A DNA stretch of 64,000 nucleotides from assembly GCA_965226695.1 (NCBI GenBank), contig OZ245405.1, positions 620,001-684,000 on the forward strand. The letters run 5' to 3'. This document shows positions 50,398 to 59,242 of the stretch, one piece after another. Below the pieces are notes generated by a model. The model was given only the letters and a program-made list of their open reading frames with translations. It searched no databases and was not told the DNA's origin. The DNA is from CATOSD01 sp965226695 (GTDB lineage Bacteria; Chloroflexota; Dehalococcoidia; Lucifugimonadales; CATOSD01). Within the stretch, counting starts at the first letter, position 1, and the number at the start of each line of letters is the position of its first letter. Position numbers and translations under genes: made by a program.

Positions 50398-52758
50398 CTA
50401 GTGGGTGGGGTTGCACGCCTCGGTGGTGTGAGACGCGGGCTCGGAGGGCTCGCTCCACCCGGGGGCGTAGACAGTACCAATGCCGAAAGCGCTAACCCGG
50501 AAACGGAAGTGCGTGCCGCAGGTAAGGCTGTCAACGACGTGACTCGTACCGTTGGCATTTTTTGTGTCAACTGTCCAGTAAGAGAATGTGGCGGGCCTGT
50601 ACTCCACCCGGTAAGTGCCGGCGTTCGGCACCGGGTCCCAACTCAGAGGGACGCTCGTCTCCGCAGGCGTGCCCGCAGTGAGGTTCTCGGGCGCAGGCGG
50701 ACGACAGTAGAGCAGGTCGAGGGAGCTCAGATCGTTCGTCGCCACGCTCATCAACGCCACGGGGATGCAGCCGGTGAGGCTGTTTCCCGACAGCCTGAGC
50801 GCCTCAAGGTTGGAGAGGCCGCCCAGGTCGGCCGGTATGGTGCCCGTCAGCGAGTTCCGGCTCAGGTCCAAATGGGTCAGCCCCAATAGCCGCCCAAGAT
50901 ACTCCGGAATGTTCCCATCCAGTCCCTCATTAGCAAGCTCCAGCCGAGTGACCCGGCTGGGCGTGCCGCTGACCGTGACGCCGTCCCATGCGGTGATGGT
51001 GGTGGTCGTGTTCCAGTTGAGAGTGGCGGTGCCTCGGAGCGAATCCATGACAACGAGCAGGATTTCGCAGTCCCTCGCGAGGCCCGGATTGGCGCTGGTG
51101 TCTGGCACCGCGCCCGTCGAACAGTCCGGCGCCTCCCGAATGCGCACCATCAGCTCGTTGCCGCTTCGCCACGGCCGCGACGGCACAGGCCAGCTCAGCG
51201 TGTTGTTGGCCGCATCCACAGTGGCGTCCGCCACGTCCAGGGACAGAGACACAGAGCCGTCCAGGGCGATGAAGTCCACGGCATGGCTCGCGATTCCGGT
51301 GTGGGGTGAAAGGGCCACCTTCACCGTGCCGGTCGACCCTGAACCAGGCTCCCAGGCGATGCGCTGGATGGTCGAGGTCGCGCCGTTTGTGTCGGTGAAC
51401 GACGCGGGCTTGAGCACGCCGTTGGCGCTGTCTGCGGCGACGGTGTTGCCGTCCGTGACGGGGTCGAAGAACGCCTCGTGGAGCACGCCGTCGGGGGGAA
51501 TAGCGGTCACCGTCCACTCGGTAACAAGAAAGGCGCTACAAGGTATAAGATTAGGTGCCAGGTCCTTGACTGTGAACCTGTACTGTCCCGCCGGAAGCGG
51601 TCGCACCGGCCTTAGTGATTGGGTGTACCGAATGTGGTCAATCCCATCGGTGAGAACGCCATCGCGGTTCGAATCCCAAGGAGTCGTAGGACCGTCGAGA
51701 GTCTCGAAAAGGGCGGCGTCTCCGCTTTCGAACGAGGTCCGCATTTTGGTATCCTGGTAGATGCCAAGCACATCGCTCTCGAATATCACAGTGCCCGCGG
51801 ACGAGCCGGAGACCAGCCTGTGGGTGAGCGCTGCCCTGGCTCTCAACTTCCTGCCCTCACCTTGCACATGCTGTTCCGAGCGCTCGTTTCGGTACTTATA
51901 GCTGACGCAATTCCTGTAAGCTTCAGAGCCGTCCCCTGCGTTCACCTCGGCGTTGATCGCAGAGATGCGGCTCTTCAACTCCCGAATGGCTATCGTAGGG
52001 GTGTCCTTGCCCGGCTCGGGCGCGGCGAGCAGAAATTCCTGGTCGTCTCCAGTCCCACTCGTCCCCGTGGAAGGAAGCCACAGCTTTCTGTACCGGTTGT
52101 GCAGGCTGTACATATCCTGAAGCGGGCCGCCGATGGTCAGGAAGTAGTCGCTGGCCCTTTGAACCTCCGGACTGAATGCACTACTGGGGTCGTCATACGT
52201 TAGGAAGATGATCGCTTCGCGGTCGTCCCAGGTGCTAACCCTGTTGGAGATGATGTCCGGTCTAGCGTCCTCGGCCTCCTTCTGCGTATCGTGGTTTCCG
52301 CCCAAGATAGCGAGTGCAGTAATGCCATTCACGCCGCTTCCCTTCAGATACTCGCTCACCGTGAGATGAAGCTTCACCGCGACATAGTAATAGTCGCTCC
52401 ACCTATCGCCAATTCCCCTTACCACTTTGCTCGTCGTGGTGCTGAGTCTCGCCCTGACGATGATATCGGCATTTGCTATACGCTCTTCAATTGACTGTTC
52501 TCCGAAGTAGGGTTGCGACGCACTCGCGGCGGTCGAAGGACTGCCTGTGGACGGGGGCGGCGCAGAGGGTGCGGTGGCTGGAGGACTACCTGTGGACGGG
52601 GGCGGCGTAGGGGGCGCTACGGTCGGAGGACTGCTCGTCGACGGGAGTGGCGCAGGGGGCGTTACGGTCGGCCCGACCGGCTCGTCTGGTCGCGTGACTA
52701 GGGAACAGGCCAGCAGTGCGCTGGCCAGCGCCATCGTTATGATCAGTCGCGTCCTCAT
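50398..52758 (-). CDS. Lipoprotein with LRR and fibronectin type III domains
   Basis: 786 residues from ATG 52758. The upstream frame continues to 52878 but lacks signal features. Signal LIITMALASALLACSLVTRP ends in a lipobox. A Pro/Ser/Thr-rich stretch with repeats PPPSTGSPP (about 30-80) is a cell-wall spacer. About 85-600 is unassigned, with metal- or carbohydrate-type beta segments. An LRR run follows (LRLSGNSLTGCIPVALM, LTHLDLSRNSLTGTIPAD, 3-4 units), then a fibronectin type III domain (PENLTAGTPAETSVPLSWDP, THFRFRVSAFGIG). Probably a surface adhesin. Interrupts the riboflavin cluster. Confidence 0.8.
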   Translation of the reverse strand: MRTRLIITMALASALLACSLVTRPDEPVGPTVTPPAPLPSTSSPPTVAPPTPPPSTGSPPATAPSAPPPSTGSPSTAASASQPYFGEQSIEERIANADIIVRARLSTTTSKVVRGIGDRWSDYYYVAVKLHLTVSEYLKGSGVNGITALAILGGNHDTQKEAEDARPDIISNRVSTWDDREAIIFLTYDDPSSAFSPEVQRASDYFLTIGGPLQDMYSLHNRYRKLWLPSTGTSGTGDDQEFLLAAPEPGKDTPTIAIRELKSRISAINAEVNAGDGSEAYRNCVSYKYRNERSEQHVQGEGRKLRARAALTHRLVSGSSAGTVIFESDVLGIYQDTKMRTSFESGDAALFETLDGPTTPWDSNRDGVLTDGIDHIRYTQSLRPVRPLPAGQYRFTVKDLAPNLIPCSAFLVTEWTVTAIPPDGVLHEAFFDPVTDGNTVAADSANGVLKPASFTDTNGATSTIQRIAWEPGSGSTGTVKVALSPHTGIASHAVDFIALDGSVSLSLDVADATVDAANNTLSWPVPSRPWRSGNELMVRIREAPDCSTGAVPDTSANPGLARDCEILLVVMDSLRGTATLNWNTTTTITAWDGVTVSGTPSRVTRLELANEGLDGNIPEYLGRLLGLTHLDLSRNSLTGTIPADLGGLSNLEALRLSGNSLTGCIPVALMSVATNDLSSLDLLYCRPPAPENLTAGTPAETSVPLSWDPVPNAGTYRVEYRPATFSYWTVDTKNANGTSHVVDSLTCGTHFRFRVSAFGIGTVYAPGWSEPSEPASHTTEACNPTH

Positions 52759-52966
52759 GGCTGCTCTCTCAACTTCGGGCGTCTCTCGGAACGCTACTTC
52801 GCAGAGTAACTGGAATGGAGTCTGTCTCAAGTTGTTGAGCTTGCCTGCAATCGTCACTTCTGCGCCCGCGGAAGTCAAGCAGGTGGCGGTATGCGTCGCA
52901 AGGTCCTATCGTAACCGGTAGAGGGCTCGGCCTCCGTGCTAACATGGCGTCAGGAGGGGCCGTGCC

Positions 52967-54142
52967 GTGTTCGAAGCGGACGAGACGTTGCAACTGGCGG
53001 ACGAGGGACTAAAGCAGGCCGTGCGCGTAGGAGACCCCAGGGTCGAGAACCCGGAATATCTCACGCGCCAGCTCATCACGTACATCGGCAACAAGCGCGC
53101 GCTGCTGGGGCACATAGCCGGCGCAGTCGCGAGGGTGAAGGAGCGGCTCGGCAAGAGAAAGCTTCGGATGTTCGACGCATTCAGCGGGTCGGGAATCGTG
53201 TCCCGGCTCTTCAAGGCGCACGCCGAACTGGTTATCAGCAACGACCTGGAGCCATACGCGGCGGCAATCTCGCGCTGCTTTCTCAGCAACAGGAGCGAGG
53301 TAGATCTGGGTGCTCTGTCGGGAATCGCCGCGGAGCTGAACGATTGGGTGGAGGACGTTCCCAATCCCCGGGGCTTCATCGAGGAGCTGTACTCGCCGGA
53401 TGACGAATCGCGTATCACGCCGGCGGACCGTGTCTTCTACACGAAGAGCAACGCCAGGCGGCTCGACAACTACCGGCGTATGTTGGACGAGCTTCCTCCC
53501 CGAACCAGGGGGTTGCTGCTGGGGCCTCTGCTGAGCGAGGCGTCCATTCACGCCAACACGGCGGGGGTGTTCAAGGGATTCTACAAGGACCGCGACACCA
53601 AGTTAGGCCGATTCGGAGGCAGCGGCTCGGACGCGTTGAGCCGCATCAGGGGGCGGATCGTTATGAGCGCGCCTGTGCTCAGCAACTTCGAGTGTGATTA
53701 CCGGGTTACACAGGAGGACGCGAATTCCGTTGCGCTGCGTCTACGGGACTTGGACCTGGCCTACCTGGACCCGCCGTACAACCAGCACCCGTATGGCTCG
53801 AACTACTTCATGCTCAACCTGCTGCTCGACTACGAGAGGCCCGGGGAGATCAGCCGGGTGTCGGGCATACCCCGGAACTGGCAGCGTTCGGGCTACAACG
53901 TGCGCGCGAAGGCCCTGCCGCTGTTCGAGCGGCTCGTGGAGTCGCTGGACGCGTCGTACATTCTCGTATCCTTCAACGATGAGGGTTTCATTCCGGCGGA
54001 GACGATGCTTACCACGCTGAGCCGGTTCGGCACAGTCGAGACCTTCACGACGCGATACAACGCATTCCGCGGCAGCCGAAGCTTTCGCAATCGCTCGGTC
54101 CACGTGAATGAGTATCTGTTCCTGGTAGAGAAGCGGAGTTAG
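52967..54142 (+). CDS. D12-class adenine DNA methyltransferase
   Basis: 391 residues from GTG 52967 (AGGAGGGG upstream). TRQLITYIGNKRALLGHIAG and MFDAFSGSGIVSRLFKAHAE (SAM-binding FxGxG) precede the catalytic LDLAYLDPPYNQHPYGSNYF (DPPY). This alpha-class order defines Dam/D12 enzymes that make N6-methyladenine. Solitary: no nuclease next to it, so it may be an orphan methylase or phage-derived. Convergent with ribD, splitting it from the other rib genes. Confidence 0.93.
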   Translation: MFEADETLQLADEGLKQAVRVGDPRVENPEYLTRQLITYIGNKRALLGHIAGAVARVKERLGKRKLRMFDAFSGSGIVSRLFKAHAELVISNDLEPYAAAISRCFLSNRSEVDLGALSGIAAELNDWVEDVPNPRGFIEELYSPDDESRITPADRVFYTKSNARRLDNYRRMLDELPPRTRGLLLGPLLSEASIHANTAGVFKGFYKDRDTKLGRFGGSGSDALSRIRGRIVMSAPVLSNFECDYRVTQEDANSVALRLRDLDLAYLDPPYNQHPYGSNYFMLNLLLDYERPGEISRVSGIPRNWQRSGYNVRAKALPLFERLVESLDASYILVSFNDEGFIPAETMLTTLSRFGTVETFTTRYNAFRGSRSFRNRSVHVNEYLFLVEKRS

Positions 54143-54179
54143 CGAGAAGGCGTAGCAGAGCGTTCTGCGGGGCGCTCCC

Positions 54180-55265
54180 CTACCCTTCGCAATACCCCAC
54201 AATTGCCACGTCCCGGCCCAGATGCAGCGTTCGCACCCGCGAGAGCCGGACGGCGTCGGCGATGCGCCGGGCGCCGGCACCCGCCACCGGCGAGGGAGCT
54301 TCGGCCCCGCCGATGATCGTTGGCGCGACGAAGCCCACCACCTTGTCCACCAGCCCGGCGTCGAAGAGCGATCCCAGCAGCGCGCCGCCGCCCTCGACGA
54401 GCACACTCGTCGTGTCGCCGCGGCCCAGCTCCGCGAGCAGTGCGGACAGGTCCACGGCGCCGTCGTCCGACGATGCGCGCACCACGCGGGCGCCCGCCAG
54501 CTCGAGGGCGCGGCAGCGTGCATCGGGGAGGCGGGTCACGGCGACAACGGTCTCGCCCGGCTCGGCCAACATGCGCGCGGTGGGCGGCAGCCTGCCCCCG
54601 CTGTCGACCACGACGCGCGTGGGCTGCCGTGCGAGAGGCTTGCCGTGCGCGTCCCGCGCCGTGAGCTGAGGGTTGTCCGCCAACGCCGTGCCGATGCCGA
54701 CCATTACCGCGTCGCTGGCCGCCCTCAGCTCGTGCGCGTATGCCCTGGCCTCGACGCTTGTGATCCATCTCGAATCGCCGGTGGCGGTGGCGATCTTGCC
54801 ATCCAGGCTGGAGGCGAACTTCGCGGTCACGAAGGGCATACCGGTCACGACGTGCTTCGCGTAGGCTTCGATAAGCTCCTGGGCGTGCTCCGCGCACTCG
54901 CCCACGCGCACGGCGATGCCGGCCTCGCGAAGCCGGGCGAACCCGGCGCCGTTCACGCGCGGGTTGGGGTCGGTGACGGCCGAGCGGACCTCGGAGATTC
55001 CGGCGTCGATGATGGCCTGCGTGCAGGGCGGTGTCCTGCCGTAGTGGGCGTGCGGCTCGAGCGTGGTGTACAGCACCGCGCCCGCTGCCCGGCTTCCCGC
55101 GCGGCGCAGCGCCTCGACCTCCGCGTGCGCCCCTCCGGGCGGTTGCGTGTGACCCTCGCCGACGACCATGCCCTCGCTCACGACGACCGCGCCGACGGCA
55201 GGGTTGGGGCTAACCGTGCCTGCCGCGCTGCGCGCCAACTTTATGGCCCGCTGCATGTGGGACAT
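54180..55265 (-). CDS. ribD: Bifunctional RibD (deaminase/reductase)
   Basis: 361 residues. Deaminase half (about 1-145): MQRAIKLARSAAGTVSPNPA, HAEVEALRRAG, then LEPHAHYGRTPPCTQAIIDA. The usual first zinc Cys (LEPC) is His here, so zinc coordination may be altered (H-A-E, H, C). Reductase half (about 150-361): FVTAKFASSLDGKIATATGD, SRWITSVEARAYAHELRAAS, VLVEGGGALLGSLFDAGLVD. Makes the pyrimidinedione for lumazine. Separated from ribE-BA-H by 4 kb of inserted genes. Confidence 0.93.
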   Translation of the reverse strand: MSHMQRAIKLARSAAGTVSPNPAVGAVVVSEGMVVGEGHTQPPGGAHAEVEALRRAGSRAAGAVLYTTLEPHAHYGRTPPCTQAIIDAGISEVRSAVTDPNPRVNGAGFARLREAGIAVRVGECAEHAQELIEAYAKHVVTGMPFVTAKFASSLDGKIATATGDSRWITSVEARAYAHELRAASDAVMVGIGTALADNPQLTARDAHGKPLARQPTRVVVDSGGRLPPTARMLAEPGETVVAVTRLPDARCRALELAGARVVRASSDDGAVDLSALLAELGRGDTTSVLVEGGGALLGSLFDAGLVDKVVGFVAPTIIGGAEAPSPVAGAGARRIADAVRLSRVRTLHLGRDVAIVGYCEG

Positions 55266-55268
55266 GGG

Positions 55269-55715
55269 TTAGAGCCTCGCCGGGTGAAGCGCAGCGAAGC
55301 ACTCTGCAATCAAGTCGCCAATCAGCTCCGATTCAGGGGTCCAATTCGCAGGCAGCCCCACAATATCGCTGTGCGACGGATCGGACGGGTACTGACCCTT
55401 CGGTGGCGCTGGACTGTGGACGAATCGAATGCCGGGGAGTCTGTCGCTTACGTATTGTACAGTGGCCCCAACATTAAGCTCGGCAAGGCGTCCATTTCGA
55501 CTCAAATCTAGCTGGATGAGCTGTCTAACCTTGTCCAGTTGTCTTGATTTGTCCAAATCTCGGAAGTACTCGAGCCAGTTCACGGATAGTCCCGTCTCAT
55601 TGGGTCTCAACTGGAATGCCGAGCAATTCAGTGTCCCCGCCTCTAGGTCAGTAAAGTCAGTGAATCGAGCGTATCGAACCACGTTATCTTCATCAGGCAG
55701 TTCGTTACCGTTCAT
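55269..55715 (-). CDS. Cassette gene C, unknown
   Basis: 148 residues. NELPDEDNVVRYARFTDFTD, LEAGTLNCSAFQLRPNETGL, SVNWLEYFRDLDKSRQLDKV and a C-terminal LPANWTPESELIGDLIAECF are well-formed but not recognised. The start overlaps the stop of the gene before it by 4 bases, and ribD begins 3 bases after its own stop. So it is the last member of a translationally coupled three-gene set. Confidence 0.7.
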   Translation of the reverse strand: MNGNELPDEDNVVRYARFTDFTDLEAGTLNCSAFQLRPNETGLSVNWLEYFRDLDKSRQLDKVRQLIQLDLSRNGRLAELNVGATVQYVSDRLPGIRFVHSPAPPKGQYPSDPSHSDIVGLPANWTPESELIGDLIAECFAALHPARL

Positions 55716-56434
55716 CTGTTCACAAGGGAAGCTAAGTCAAAGGCGCGAATCTGCTTCTTTACGCCGTCCAGGGTGTCGTTTCCGGCGACTCGCGAAATCT
55801 GCTCCGCGCCAAGGCGTTGCTTGAAAATAACGTAGTTCACCGTTCGATCTCCGATGAAGTGAAGGCCAATATGATCCCCGTTGTTGCCCTTCCAAACAGC
55901 GCGCAGATTCCCGTTCTCCATGAGAGCAAGGCCCGCTGGTCGAGTAAACTCTGGTGATCTCTCGAATGTCCAGAAGTCGTTCTCTGAAGCTTCGTTGAGC
56001 AAGATGTCTTCAAAGGCGCCAAATCTGGCCAGTTCCCCGATCCGCTTCTGGTAGTCCCTGCGGCGTTCCCAAGTGTCGGCAATCGTCTGCAGATGGCCTG
56101 CGTGGTACCCTTCGAAGGTGTTGGCCGGTTGCCACTCCGCGTCTACCGTGCACGAGCTGAGAGGTCGAGTTAGACGTCTTAGGTATTGCACAGCGCGATA
56201 CAGGCGCGCCAGCCTATCCGACGGCCATAGCGCGTCTACGTCCGTTCTCGCTGTGTGCATCCTTAGACTCACAGGAACGGCTACAACAGAACTACCTGTC
56301 GGCTCACGGTACAAGTCGATGTAGTCCCGCAACTCATATGGCAACTGGTAGAACAACTGATAACCTGCATAATGTCGATCTAAGTCGCGGGGCTCAGGAA
56401 TCTCATTGCCCAAGGTCGTCGCTGGTGTGGTCAT
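55712..56434 (-). CDS. Cassette gene B, unknown
   Basis: 240 residues. PRDLDRHYAGYQLFYQLPYE and LRDYIDLYREPTGSSVVAVP begin the protein. The last 110 residues (LLNEASENDFWTFERSPEFT, RPAGLALMENGNLRAVWKGN, NYVIFKQRLGAEQISRVAG) form a separable domain that is also present as the gene fragment at 39937-40269. Overlaps both neighbours by 4 bases. Not recognised as a known enzyme. Confidence 0.7.
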   Translation of the reverse strand: MTTPATTLGNEIPEPRDLDRHYAGYQLFYQLPYELRDYIDLYREPTGSSVVAVPVSLRMHTARTDVDALWPSDRLARLYRAVQYLRRLTRPLSSCTVDAEWQPANTFEGYHAGHLQTIADTWERRRDYQKRIGELARFGAFEDILLNEASENDFWTFERSPEFTRPAGLALMENGNLRAVWKGNNGDHIGLHFIGDRTVNYVIFKQRLGAEQISRVAGNDTLDGVKKQIRAFDLASLVNR

Positions 56435-57219
56435 TCTGCGCGCTCCGCTCGCAATCTCCAGTGATCGCGCTGAATGTCTTCACTAGTCAGGTTCATGAAG
56501 TGTTTGAGTGTCTCGTCATGGGCGCGCCAAAACCAATCATCCGTTCCAGTCTTGCGTACGGACGCGAATCGGTTAGTTGCCTTCATTTCTATCCCCAGAG
56601 CGGGGAGTCCGGACTGTCCCGCTTTGTTGATTGTCCAAATCCTCTTTGAAAGTGTAACGTCATGGCCCGAGTGGACAACGTATCGACAATCGAAGTCGCC
56701 AAAGGTAACGTCGAAGTCGGCGTAAAGATTTGAAAAGGACGGAATCAACGCGGATGTGTCCCCAGGTTTTCTCCAATATTCGCACTGTGGTATTACATCG
56801 ATGTAGGTTAGTTCACACAGCTCTACCATGACTTCGGATGTATCGACGTCAAACTTCAGAAAATCTTCGAATTCCCCGTAGAGTCTATCGAAATTCGATT
56901 TGACTCCCGATCCAGGATACACGTTATTGCCCCGACGACGCCAATTGAGCATAAAGGCGTTCTTTTCGACCTGAACTAAATTCACCTCATCGTGGGCGAC
57001 AAACCAGTATCTGGGCATCGGAAATGTTTCTTCGGGCCCGACGCCAGTTCCGATGCCGACGGGGAACTGTTGACGGACCACCGGGAATTCGTCACGTATC
57101 CGCTTCCAAAATAGTCCAACGTGTTGACTGCGGAAGTCAACTAGCTGCGAGCCGAAATAGACTGCTATCACCACCTCGTTAATCGGTGGGTTTTCGAGAG
57201 TTACCCTAGTGTCAGGCAT
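56431..57219 (-). CDS. Cassette gene A, TIGR04255-type protein
   Basis: 262 residues from ATG 57219; an upstream GTG at 57297 lacks family support. MPDTRVTLENPPINEVVIAV, YFGSQLVDFRSQHVGLFWKR, IRDEFPVVRQQFPVGIG and LTSEDIQRDHWRLRAERAE follow the sporadically distributed TIGR04255 family (N-terminal PPI-N-E-V-x-I and a central W-F/R-F strand pattern). Members occur patchily in islands. Function unknown. Likely first gene of the cassette. Confidence 0.8.
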   Translation of the reverse strand: MPDTRVTLENPPINEVVIAVYFGSQLVDFRSQHVGLFWKRIRDEFPVVRQQFPVGIGTGVGPEETFPMPRYWFVAHDEVNLVQVEKNAFMLNWRRRGNNVYPGSGVKSNFDRLYGEFEDFLKFDVDTSEVMVELCELTYIDVIPQCEYWRKPGDTSALIPSFSNLYADFDVTFGDFDCRYVVHSGHDVTLSKRIWTINKAGQSGLPALGIEMKATNRFASVRKTGTDDWFWRAHDETLKHFMNLTSEDIQRDHWRLRAERAE

Positions 57220-57359
57220 TTGCCGACCCCCGTACGTCAAGGGTTGAATGCTCAGCGTGGTCACAGCGTCCACATTTGCCACTCTTAACCCGACCAATTT
57301 TGAGCACTAACTTGGAATAGCCAGTATAGTCGTCGCAACTTGAGCGACAAGTTGTGGGC

Positions 57360-58175
57360 TTATTGCTCGCTCGATTCTTCGAGCGTCTCCTGCCGGCTGG
57401 CGTCTTCGCGCGGCGCGTACTGCGGCAGGCGTGTCAGTGTGAACAGCTTGCGGCGGTTTTCGGCGTTGGGCACGCGGCGGCCGTACACCCAGTCCTCCAC
57501 CGTCTTCAGCGGCAGGTCCAGCACGACGGCCAGATCCTTTACGTTCCCGCCGAAACGGCTGTCTGTCAGCCATTGCCTCAGCGAAACAGGCTCCCAGCGC
57601 CTGCGTCCGCCCGATCCGAAGTTGAGGTAATACCGGCTGGGTGTGGGCGCGTCCTGGCGCTGGTACTTGCTTCCGAGCGACCCGTGGCCGTATGGACGCT
57701 CGGCGGGGCTGGAGGTCTGGTAGAAGGAAATCTGCGCGATGGGCATGCCAGCGTAGAGGGTGATCGGCAGCGGCGATATGTTGCTGAACTCCAGCACTAT
57801 GCCACCCTGGAAGCCCGGGTCTATGAACCCGGCGGTGGAGTGCACCAGCAGTCCCAGCCGGCCCAGGGAGCTCTTGCCGTCCAGCCGGCCCATCAGGTCG
57901 GCTGGAAGCCTTATCCACTCGCCGGTTATGCCAAGCACGAACGCGCCCGGGTGCAGGATGAAGGGGTTTAGCTCGTCGATCTCGACTACCTCGGTCAGGT
58001 TGGGCATCTCCTGCTTGACGTCGATGAGGTAGTAGCGCTCGCTGCGGAACACCCGCAGCTTGTTGCCGAGGGTGAGGTCGACGCTCACCGGCTGGACGGC
58101 CTCTTCGCGGTAGGGTTCCACGCCCAGGCGGCCGGCGCGTATGGCGCGTTTGATGTCCCTGTCGCTAAGTGCCAC
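57360..58175 (-). CDS. dcd: dCTP deaminase with C-terminal helix-turn-helix
   Basis: 271 residues. About 1-190 are a full dCTP deaminase: SDRDIKRAIRAGRLGVEPYR, DLTLGNKLRVFRSERYYLID, MGRLDGKSSLGRLGLLVHST and AGFIDPGFQGGIVLEFSNIS (catalytic E and Ser/Arg of GRLDGKSS). The remaining 80 residues add SLRQWLTDSRFGGNVKDLAV, VLDLPLKTVEDWVYGRRVPN, a Cro/XRE-like DNA-binding motif not usual in Dcd (about 190 residues). It may regulate transcription or act on phage DNA. Confidence 0.88.
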   Translation of the reverse strand: MALSDRDIKRAIRAGRLGVEPYREEAVQPVSVDLTLGNKLRVFRSERYYLIDVKQEMPNLTEVVEIDELNPFILHPGAFVLGITGEWIRLPADLMGRLDGKSSLGRLGLLVHSTAGFIDPGFQGGIVLEFSNISPLPITLYAGMPIAQISFYQTSSPAERPYGHGSLGSKYQRQDAPTPSRYYLNFGSGGRRRWEPVSLRQWLTDSRFGGNVKDLAVVLDLPLKTVEDWVYGRRVPNAENRRKLFTLTRLPQYAPREDASRQETLEESSEQ

Positions 58176-58265
58176 GCTGTCAACCTCCCTGCGCCCAAGA
58201 GACGCGGCATTTCTAAGTTCCGCTTACCCCATCATGGGAGAGGGCAAGGGTGAATGTCATTGACC

Positions 58266-58577
58266 CTAACGTCCCTTTTGTCCGCCTATCACGTTGTATG
58301 AGTGGCGGCAGTTGTATTGCGATGATGTGGAGCGTCTGGCTCCGAATTCGTCCGTCTCTATGTGGAAAAACAGGCCGCAGCCCGCGCAGCGTCGTATTAT
58401 TAGCCTGCTTGTGTCCTCGGCGTCTCGGCACCAAGTTGGCCCTGGCGGGAAGTGGTCGAATTCGCAGCAGCAACGTTCCGGGTCTATATCTTCGTATTCC
58501 CAACCACATATGCCACAATTGCCATCTGTGAACTCAAGGTCTCTTTGCGCCTCTGCTCGCTGGTCTTCCGTCGTCAT
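58266..58577 (-). CDS. Small Cys-rich protein
   Basis: 103 residues. CGICGWEYEDIDPERCCCEF, then DHFPPGPTWC and CAGCGLFFHIETDEFG carry at least eight Cys, suggesting two zinc ribbons. No catalytic motif recognised. Lies 90 bases after dcd on the same strand. Confidence 0.55.
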   Translation of the reverse strand: MTTEDQRAEAQRDLEFTDGNCGICGWEYEDIDPERCCCEFDHFPPGPTWCRDAEDTSRLIIRRCAGCGLFFHIETDEFGARRSTSSQYNCRHSYNVIGGQKGR

Positions 58578-58791
58578 CTCATCTTCCTTGTTTCACTGGA
58601 GTTGTCACTGTTGCCTGTATGATGCGTAGCTCGTGGGTTTCGCCCACTCCTGAACCCATGAGGTTCGCCCGAGCGTACTCAGTTTAGTTCACGTCCACTG
58701 AACCGACCCTGAACGCCCCTCCGTAAAGTGGAGAAGCGACATTTGATACCCTCTTGAGGGCGTATGAAACGACATTAGAAATGGCCAGCGC
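58578..58791. other. Intergenic, no gene seen
   Basis: About 210 bases between a Cys-rich gene and crcB; nothing recognised. Confidence 0.5.
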
Positions 58792-59160
58792 CTACAGCTC
58801 GCGTCCCGCCACTATGCCGGCGAAGGCAGCGGCTAGGCCCACCGCGATGCTGCCGAGCAGGTTCACCGACGCGCGGGCGACGTGCCCATCGCCGATGAGC
58901 TGGATGCTGGCGACCGTGAGCGTCGAAAAGGTGGTGAACGAAGCCAGGAACCCTGCCGCTACGAATGGACGCGCCGCTTGCGGCAGGCTCGCCCTGTCCA
59001 TCTCGACGGCCACGAACACCCCCAGCGCGAACGACCCGGCGACGTTGACCAGGAACGTGGGTAGCACGCCGGGGCCCAGCGCGGCCGTGACCGCGCGGTC
59101 TACCGCGAACCTCGACAGCGCCCCCAGAGACCCACCCAGGGCAACGAACAGCCACTCCAT
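58792..59160 (-). CDS. crcB: CrcB/Fluc fluoride channel
   Basis: 122 residues with four transmembrane segments. MEWLFVALGGSLGALSRFAV, TFLVNVAGSFALGVFVAVEM (Asn and Gly of the channel) and AGFLASFTTFSTLTVASIQL (the FTTFSTL signature) define Fluc dimers that export fluoride. Upstream sequence shows no fluoride riboswitch. Confidence 0.95.
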   Translation of the reverse strand: MEWLFVALGGSLGALSRFAVDRAVTAALGPGVLPTFLVNVAGSFALGVFVAVEMDRASLPQAARPFVAAGFLASFTTFSTLTVASIQLIGDGHVARASVNLLGSIAVGLAAAFAGIVAGREL

Positions 59161-59242
59161 CGGTTAAGGTCTACACCCCTGTCTTACGGGCCGGTGCGAA
59201 ATCGGCAATCCGGCGCGGCCTGGCGCGCCAGGTCGCGGCGCG

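Noticed and set aside
51661..51680. GGTTCGAATCC, which resembles a tRNA T arm
   Set aside because: It is inside the lipoprotein coding sequence and no cloverleaf can be formed around it.
55266..55715. Possible FMN riboswitch before ribD
   Set aside because: ribD follows another gene by 3 bases and no RFN element sequence is seen in this interval.
59161..59242. Possible fluoride riboswitch before crcB
   Set aside because: The GGNGAUGG and downstream pseudoknot signature of the motif are absent.
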